Below, piece after piece: positions 56,968 to 64,000 of a stretch of 64,000 nucleotides of DNA (position 1 is its first letter; each line of letters starts with the position of its first letter). The notes beneath the pieces were generated by a model. It was not told the origin of the DNA. It made no database searches and saw nothing but the letters and a program-made list of their open reading frames with translations. Source of the stretch: Helicoverpa zea (taxonomy: Eukaryota > Arthropoda > Insecta > Lepidoptera > Noctuidae); assembly GCF_022581195.2 (NCBI RefSeq), contig NC_061464.1, positions 11,137,254 through 11,201,253 of the forward strand, written 5' to 3'. Both the position numbers and the translations under genes were made by a program.

Positions 56968-57240
56968 CAGTATATCTTAGACACCAATGACTGTGTTTCG
57001 GATGGCACGTTAAACTGTAGGTCCCGGCTGTCATTGAACATCCTTGGCAGTCGTTACGGGTAGTCAGAAGCCAGTAAGTCTGACACCAGTCTAACCAAGG
57101 GGTATCGGGTTGCCCGGGTAACTGGGTTGAGGAGGTCAGATAGGCAGTCGCTTCTTGTAAAGCACTGGTACTCAGCTGAATCCGGTTAGACTGGAAGCCG
57201 ACCCCAACATAGTTTGGGAAAAGGCTCGGAGGATGATGAG
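56968..57240 (+). repeat. SINE-A, 5'-truncated, 12-bp target duplication
   Basis: Flanked by TTTTTTATAATT at 56956-56967 and 57241-57252. Runs from the neck (agtatatcttagacaccaat) through the complete A body to ggctcggaggatgatgag. Confidence 0.85.
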
Positions 57241-57252
57241 TTTTTTATAATT

Positions 57253-57841
57253 GGGAAGTTGTCTTCATTGGTAGATTGTTATCATATGAATGGTTTCCAT
57301 AGTCATTATTGTATGATGTGACCTTCTTATTCTAAACGAATTTCTCTTCATGTAAGTACATGTTCCTTGGTTATCTTATCAAAAAAAGGTATATCATTTT
57401 CAAGAAAGGCGAGATTGTCCAATCATCATAAATTCGCTCGAAGTTGGCTAAATCATCCTTCATTGATAAAAACACGAATGTGACCCTGAAGATCGCTGCC
57501 ACAAAGACACATTATAAAACCAAAAGAATAAATAACGAACCAACAACCAAGTGTAAATTAATATGAATAGCATTTAATTATTTCAGCACCCAACTGAATA
57601 AATTTAGGCCGAAGTTTCACTTTAGTTTTGTTCACCGACTGTTTAATAGTAGCCTAAAATGGGCCGGCCTGTTAACGAGAACATATATCATTTATGTTGG
57701 AGCCAAAGTTTTTGGTAAATAATGTAGTGTTGGGGAAGGACATTCATTATCACTGTAAAGTTGGTCAGGTAGGTTTAGAACAAATAAAGGTGTCGCAATT
57801 GATCCTTTTGGAAGGTTCTAAAAGGTGAATATACTATCATG
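57253..57841. other. No gene seen
   Basis: Unassigned AT-rich DNA. Confidence 0.3.
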
Positions 57842-57853
57842 ACATGGCTACCT

Positions 57854-57962
57854 ATGTCTGAAATCACCAACCAGCATTGAGCGCACGTGGTGATTAACGC
57901 TCAATCCTCCGTGGGAGAGGAGGCCGCAGTCCAGCAGTGGGACAATAAAAAAGGCTGTAACA
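57854..57962 (+). repeat. SINE-B 3' end, 12-bp target duplication
   Basis: Flanked by ACATGGCTACCT at 57842-57853 and 57963-57974. Begins atgtctgaaatcaccaacca and ends gacaataaaaaaggctgtaa. It is 5'-truncated with an exact duplication, the mark of target-primed reverse transcription. Confidence 0.85.
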
Positions 57963-57974
57963 ACATGGCTACCT

Positions 57975-60215
57975 TCGACGTGATCGTGTGGTCGTAGGCC
58001 GCTTCCAACCTGTCTTTTTGGGAATCAATGGGGAACCCTGTGTTCAGTGGTTGACGTCCTATGGTTTACCTCATGATGATCAGACTTGACTCAGTCAAAG
58101 TTCATGTAGTTTCTTGTTGATTCTTCTCTATAGGAATTTGAAGGGTCATTTTGGGAACTAGTGTACGTCACACTAGTGTTCATAAGTTCCTGAAAAGACA
58201 AAAAAGTCTGTTTGAAATAAAAATATTTGACTTTTAACAGCATAAAGTTAAGCTTATATAGGTACTTAAGTACAGGCAATCCAAAAACACGTAACATTTA
58301 CAAAGTCGTGGGCGAAATTGTGCAAATTATGTATCTAGCTGTTTTATATTAATAAGGTCAACTTTAGAAGTTTTATGGTAATTAAAAGAATGATCGTTCT
58401 TTTTCATGAAAATTAGAATCGATACTGTTAATAAAGAAGTAATAAGATTGTAATGGACCTGTGACAGGAGTAATGAAGATTAATTAAATTAGTATGAATG
58501 AACAATATGACTTAATTAGACTGCTTTGTGGAATATTTTAATGAAAAAGTTTAGGTTTTGTGGGTGGGCTAAACTCTTATTGTTCTAGGAGTCGGGATTT
58601 TAAATATTTTATATTCTGAACTTTTTCTATTGTAATGGCGTCCATACCTTTGACCAGGACAGCTGCTGAGGGCATACAGCCAGCTACGTAGGACATAGTG
58701 CCTCGTTTAAGTCCAGGTTCAAGAGCACTCTCTTTTTCTCACTCTCACAGTCTTATAGGGCTAATTAACGTATTACCGTTTTAACGTATTCTTTATGCTG
58801 AAGAACCTAATAATTCATAACGGATTATGAAACATTCTACGACTAACTAACTAATTTCCTTAACATTTACATAATAGTAAAATCACTAGAATTCAACATC
58901 ACTTCTCATAATAACAAAAACGAAATTCAAACAAAACCATATTTAATATATTCACTAAACGAAAGTTTAAGCCCAACCCGTTGGAATCTGAAAGTAAATA
59001 GCAAGTTTAAAATATGACCCTCAAATATTCGCTCGGTAATTAGTGGAGTCCTACCAGGGACTGGATAAACAAGAAGACCTTAAAAATTAAAAAAAAGTAA
59101 GTAGGTACTCCGCTAAAGGAATATTTGTTTTTGTGCCTGACCTAAAAACGGTAAAAGGTTCCACCAGTTTGATAATAGGACTTTAATTAAATGTCCTTAA
59201 TTCTATTTTTGTGGATGAAAATTAAGAAAATAAAGTATTGTTTTTTTCTCTGAAAGATATTTTTTTACACGAAAGATAGGCTTACTTATAAGTGCACAAG
59301 TATAAGGGTGAGTATTGAATTATGAAAATGGAGAACGGATTCCATATTGTTAATAGGTATATTTCAATTAAGGTATTACTATTCGAGGTTCGGTAATTCT
59401 TCGGTTATTCTTCAAACAACTATGTTCCTATGTACATGTTAAAATTTTATGAACATATCATTTTACAGCATATGCCTCCCTGCATAGGTCTGTGTAACTA
59501 AACACATGTTTGATTTCATAAAATAAGTCTTCAGTATTGTTTTTAATTAAATGGGTTTTTGGTAGTAGGCATATGTTCATGACTTAAGTAAGAGCTTGTA
59601 GTAAAAAGTGCTTAAATTCATAAAATTACTGGATGTTACCCGCTGTTCCATACGCCCGACTAGGACTACTTCCCGAACCTGGATAAAAAGTAGGCTAGAT
59701 ATCCTTCTCAGGCTGTAAACAAGTCTAAACTATACAACTACACAACTTATAACAATTGTAAACTTATATATGTGAAAGTATTTGTAAATAAGTTGTTGGT
59801 GTGCCTAAATAAATAAATAAACTATGGTCGAACTAATTTTTATTTTTAAATCGGTTATCTTACGCATTTTTATAATTAAAAATAACCTATCACACCAAAT
59901 GTCATATTCGCAACAAAATTGCAGAATAACACGCTATGCCAGGATATAAGAAAATGGAATGTTACAATAAATCACCCTTTGTCAAGGATTTTACGAGCTC
60001 ACGAGGAAATAAAATACCCACGAAAAGACATAAAAACGAATATGTATGTATGTCTGTTGTATCATTTCCCTGCTTCAAAGTCGGCCAGAAAAGTGAGAAT
60101 TGAATATTCATATTCTTGGACAATTTCTTTTCTTGAAGAAAAACTTGTAAGAGTTAATTTCAAGTTGAAAGTTAATTATCATATTGAGTTTTTTGTCTTT
60201 AATTAAATCCTTTTC
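57975..60215. other. No gene seen; LINE-like tail and Helitron remnant
   Basis: About 59627-59730 is an eroded - strand Helitron-like piece (gttacccgctgttccatacg, cctggataaaaagtaggcta). About 59735-59822 ends tgtgcctaaataaataaata, like a LINE 3' tail. No exon is supported. Confidence 0.4.
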
Positions 60216-60233
60216 TATCTTCACTTTATTGTC

Positions 60234-60433
60234 ATTGAACATCCTTGGCAGTCGTTACGGGTAGTCAGAAGCCAGTAAGTCTGACACCAGTCTAACTAAG
60301 GGGTATTGGGTTGCCCGGGTAACTGGGTTGAGGAGGTCAGATAGGGCAGTCGCTCCTTGTAAAGCACTGGTACTCAGCTACATCCGGTTAGAATGGAAGC
60401 CGACCCCAACATAGTTGGGCTCGGAGGATGATG
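60234..60433 (+). repeat. SINE-A, 5'-truncated, 18-bp target duplication
   Basis: Flanked by TATCTTCACTTTATTGTC (60216-60233) and the same with one C-to-T change (60434-60451). Contains the A body and tail gggctcggaggatgatg, with a short deletion of the aaaaa block before ggctcgg. Confidence 0.85.
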
Positions 60434-60509
60434 TATCTTCATTTTATTGTCTAGGTTGATGTAGCAAGTCAGACTGAAAGTAACTTTTCTATTTTATACT
60501 TAGCTGACT

Positions 60510-60700
60510 AACTTCCAACAGCGGTTTCACCAGAGTCCCGTGGGAGTCACTTTGCGCACAAAGATAGAAAGTAACCTATAGACTTCCCCTATAACTGGGC
60601 TATATTACACGCAAACGTTTGTTTCAAATCGGACCAGTGATTCCTGAGATTGACGCGTTCAAATGAATTCAACTTAGTTTCTCTTTAGCTACTAACATAG
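60510..60700 (-). mobile_element. Diverged Helitron-like remnant
   Basis: The order ctaacttccaacagcggttt, agtaacctatag, aatcggaccagtgattcctg matches worn - strand copies of the family. The far end (5' of the element) is lost. Confidence 0.45.
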
Positions 60701-61583
60701 GTTCACCTTACTAATGAAATGAGGTTTGAAGATAGATTCGAATCCAGTCAATAAACATTCTTCTTTTCTATTTCAAATGAACGTTAAATAATGTCATCTT
60801 ACTCAATAAAGTACAATCAAATCGATATGCAATCTAATCAAACCCATGATAACTTTATCGTGTGATTTGTCGATATTCTAAGTATTTGTAGAACATTTGA
60901 CATACACAAAACATTTCCTTCAAAATCGTAGACCATCTGCGTCATTTAAGTAATAAGTTAACACAGGACTCATCCAAAACAAAATTAAAAAAGTGAAAGC
61001 CATTTCATTCGGTAATCTTCAAAATATATTTTTTTGTTTAACCGACTTCAGAAAAAGGAGGCGTTCTGTTTTTCTACTAGAAACTATCAGGTATCATATC
61101 GTATGTTTCTCTTTCGAAAACGCTATTGATATTTAAATAAAACCATATATTTTCAGTAGTAAACTCAATAAATTGCTATGTTTGTATACTGTTCACCGTA
61201 TCAAATTCTACAATTTACGATACGGTAAGCATATCTGTAATCGATACTATATCGATACTCTTCAGTTGTTCTCGATACATAGGTATCGACAAATGAGATA
61301 GGTCCGTCATTATCTTGGCGATTGTAATGCCAAGCCCACTTTTAACATAGTGGCCCAATTTTTTTAAAATCTTATGTGATATGACTTTTCCCTTTCTTTC
61401 ACTGTTCAGTGTTCAGCAAGGCAATAATAATATGTCCTCTAGACCATATCGTCCAATTTCAAGTTTGAGTTTGAAATACACGTTCCTTTTTTTAGGAACT
61501 ATATCCCGATTTAAGTAATTCAGTTTTAGAATTTTTTATCCATATGCGGGGAGTAGTCTTCACCGAACGCGGGTGAAACCAGC
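60701..61583. other. No gene seen; TATCGATA cluster
   Basis: About 61030-61075 has the phrase aaccgacttcagaaaaagga, common in moth repeats by memory. About 61236-61290 clusters ATCGATA and GGTATCGA motifs. Confidence 0.35.
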
Positions 61584-61806
61584 ATTAATCACCACGCTTA
61601 ATCAATGTGGGTTGGTGATTTCAGACTATATGGTCCAGGTTTCCTCAGGATGTTTTCCTTCACTTTTTTATCAGCCTTTGGTGTCCAAGATATACTTAGA
61701 AAGTACATAGGAACTTAGAAAAGTTGCATTGGTTGCCTGACCTGGGATCGAACCCACGCCCTCATACTCGAGAGGTTGGCTCTTTACCCACTAGACCACC
61801 ACTGGC
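61584..61806 (-). repeat. SINE-B with intact tRNA-like head
   Basis: On the - strand the head reads tggtctagtgggtaaagagc with B box ggttcgatccc, then the shared neck and the B body as far as gattaatg. The final cagcagtggg tail is missing. It was inserted in a Helitron-like remnant (gcgggtgaaaccag). Confidence 0.75.
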
Positions 61807-62456
61807 CACTGGCAGACGCTGGTAGTCTATAAAATAAAGCCTATACATTATTAAACACATTTCGAGGTATATTATTGGTCTGTTAAGGTCATTCTTACTG
61901 GTTAAATTGGCCATTCGGTCCCTCGAAACTGCGAGGGATCATATCCGACATTACGTTCAAATAAACCGCGTTTTATAAAGCACGTTTTACTTAATAATAT
62001 TGTTTATCATTGCCATTTAATTATATGAGAGAAATTGCTTGTTTTGGTTTTGATTTTCAAGGTTTTTTGTGGTATAAACATGGCGTAAGTTGTAAGTGAG
62101 AGATAATTTTTTGTCAAGGTCCTTTCCTTATTTGTGCCTGGTTGATTTTTACGTTATTAGTAGCATCCATAGTGTCTTTTAAATGTCTTCTGGAAGGAAT
62201 AATCTTATTATTCTAGTTAACTTTCTTAGCTAACAGTCTAATAAAAGAGGTTTTGCGGTTTTACGTACGGCCCGAGGTAACTGATTCTCGTACCTCTTCA
62301 TAAATGATGTCAAATAACCGCTGAGTTACATCAAAATCCGTTTAGTACTTTTTGCTTTAAAGAGAACCAACTGTATAAAACTGTAAGGTTCAGGCGTTGT
62401 TTAGTGAAAAAGCTAGCTGTTTGATTGAACAGCCATGTTAAAAAGTCGGAACAAGC
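61807..62456. other. No gene seen
   Basis: Unassigned AT-rich DNA. Confidence 0.3.
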
Positions 62457-62471
62457 TACTAATCTTACCCA

Positions 62472-62863
62472 TCATCATCCTCCGAGCCTTTTTCCCAATC
62501 ATGTTGGGTTCGGCTTCCAGTCTAACTGGATTCAGCTGAGTACCAGTGCTTTACAAGAAGCGACTGCCTATCTGACCTCCTCAACCCAGTTACCTGGGCA
62601 ACCCGATACCCCTTGGTTAGACTGGTGTCAGACTTACTGGCTTCTGACTACCCGTAACGACTGCCAAGGATGTTCAATGACAGCCGGGACCTACAGTTTA
62701 ACGTGCCATCCGAAACACAGTCAGTGGTGTCTAAGATATACTTAGAAAGTACATACAAACTTAGAAAAGTTGCATTGGTACTTGCCTGACCTGGGATCGA
62801 ACCCGCGCCCTCATACTTGAGAGGTTGGTCCTTTACCCACTAGGCCACCACGACTTTTTTTAC
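62472..62863 (-). repeat. SINE-A, full-length, 15-bp target duplication
   Basis: Flanked by TACTAATCTTACCCA at 62457-62471 and 62864-62878. Full tRNA-like head, neck, A body and tail; only a handful of differences from 13693-14079 (for example ctaactgg against ctatccgg). A 106-codon frame across it is accidental. Confidence 0.9.
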
Positions 62864-62888
62864 TACTAATCTTACCCAATTTACACAA

Positions 62889-63046
62889 AATACAAACAGA
62901 ATTATAAACATTAAACACCGCTATTGCTTGTATTTCTGCTGATCCTTTAGCGACGAGAAGATAAACAAGTCGCTTTACCGTCAGACTGTCACTTACAACT
63001 TTCCATGTTTAAGCTGGAATTAATTACCGTTTTAAACTTATAAGCT
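62889..63046. repeat. 158-bp direct repeat, copy 1
   Basis: aatacaaacagaattataaa through ttaccgttttaaac...aagct recurs at 63341-63498 with a few substitutions, 452 bases away. Confidence 0.85.
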
Positions 63047-63340
63047 ATACCCTGCGATTTTACCTTCGTTCCCTACCCAAGCCGCAAATAGACGTGCTAT
63101 AATGGTCGAGAACACGTTCTGTTTTCGCCTTTCAGTTCATAAAAGTCCTAAAAACAGTCGAGTAAAAGTGCTCGGCACGTTTACTCAACGCGAAAAGGGA
63201 CATTTATTCAGACTAAAGTCCTATTAAAGTGGAATAAGCGCTGAGTAAGCAACTAAAACATGCCGTAAGATTTGAGTAAAAGTGGTAGAAAACACTAGGA
63301 GTGTTCTAAGAGCAAACAAAATGCGTATATAGGATATTTA

Positions 63341-63498
63341 AATACAAACAGAATTATAAACATTAAACACAGCTATTGCTTGTATTTCTGCTGATCCTTT
63401 AGCGACGAGAAGATAAACAAGTTGCTTCACCGTCAGACTGTCACTTACAACTTTCCATGTTTAAGCTCGAATTAATTACCGTTTTAAAGTTACAAGCT
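63341..63498. repeat. 158-bp direct repeat, copy 2
   Basis: Same length as copy 1, no indels seen. The 294-base spacer between copies has two gagtaaaagtg motifs but is not itself clearly repeated. Confidence 0.85.
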
Positions 63499-63809
63499 CT
63501 CAATTTGTGAGTCAAATAGTTTCGGATGCTGAGCGAGCGAATTGTGTGCCTTTGTTATAATTTAAGGCTGAATTTCCTTGACAAACTAGCAAATTCAAGC
63601 TTAGAATATTCTAGCTAAGGCTAGCTAAACCTGCATATCTTTTAATTGAATATAGTCGAAATTTGAAAACTCAGGACCTTTTTTTGCTCTCAGGACGGCT
63701 AAAGGCATACCTACTCATTGAATGAATTGAGAACTTCCTTATTGGGAAGTGGTTGATAAAGTATAGCTTTGCATAGAATTTTAACATTATCGGATTACTA
63801 AATATAAAC

Positions 63810-63958
63810 TCAAAAGTGATTTATTCAAACTTGGCTGCAAAACAGCACTTTTTACACGTAAAAAAATTACAAAAGACTGCTTTCGAAACGCCCACCCTTC
63901 ACCACTTCCTATGTGTTTTGCTGGGAAGAAATGGCGTAACAAACTCCCCAGCAACACA
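63810..63958 (-). repeat. Dispersed repeat E
   Basis: Contains ttattcaaacttggctgc, cacttcctatgtgttttgct and caaactccccagcaacacat, the reverse complement of 20221-20365. Confidence 0.6.
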
Positions 63959-64000
63959 TAATGACATAATTTATATTTGGTATTTTGTCATTACACTAAC

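Noticed and set aside
59919..60206. 95-codon frame
   Set aside because: No recognisable domain, splice context or codon signal; expected by chance.
62425..62745. 106-codon frame
   Set aside because: It is read through a SINE-A copy in reverse; the same translation appears at the 13693 copy.

Overview
This is AT-rich, intron-bearing insect nuclear DNA, most probably from a moth and perhaps a noctuid. That placement is an inference from the repeats: tRNA-headed SINEs ending in GGATGATGA or GGCTGTAAC, Helitron-like elements ending in CTAG, and many TA- or 8-bp-duplicating MITEs, all of kinds I know from Lepidoptera. Gene density is low. I can support one complete host gene, one candidate leader exon and one full retrotransposon.

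Region 1 (about 3.2 to 15.8 kb): a seven-coding-exon gene on the + strand for a secreted histidine acid phosphatase (388 residues, RHGxRxP and HD motifs). It has a TATA promoter and a probable untranslated first exon. Its introns and 3' flank hold a Helitron, SINEs, a GC-rich composite MITE and a hAT-type MITE. The last of these places an AATAAA 37 bases after the stop codon.

Region 2 (15.8 to 27.5 kb): no gene seen. It holds Helitron, hAT-MITE and SINE copies, a TA-duplicating TIR element, a near-perfect hairpin, and a repeat-poor stretch (24.0 to 27.5 kb) just before a CpG-rich promoter. The promoter drives a candidate untranslated first exon (27941-28293) that ends in a strong splice donor. 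The rest of that gene is not recognisable here; it may lie beyond the window after a very long intron.

Region 3 (28.3 to 40.7 kb): several TIR elements, then a nest. A palindromic MITE of about 330 bp (ends 33115 and 40696) was split by a Ty3/gypsy retrotransposon (33170-40417). The retrotransposon has LTRs that read identical, a 4-bp CGAT target duplication and one unbroken 1595-codon gag-pol frame on the - strand. Its leader contains an antisense 5'-truncated LINE fragment.

Region 4 (40.7 to 64 kb): no gene recognised; layers of SINEs, Helitron-like pieces and MITEs, many with clear target duplications and nested into one another.

I did not find a convincing new defence or enzymatic system. 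The strongest leads are the TE-derived polyadenylation signal, the young nested retrotransposon, SINEs sharing one head but two tails, and a 168-bp insert with a Helitron-like tip but a 15-bp target duplication.
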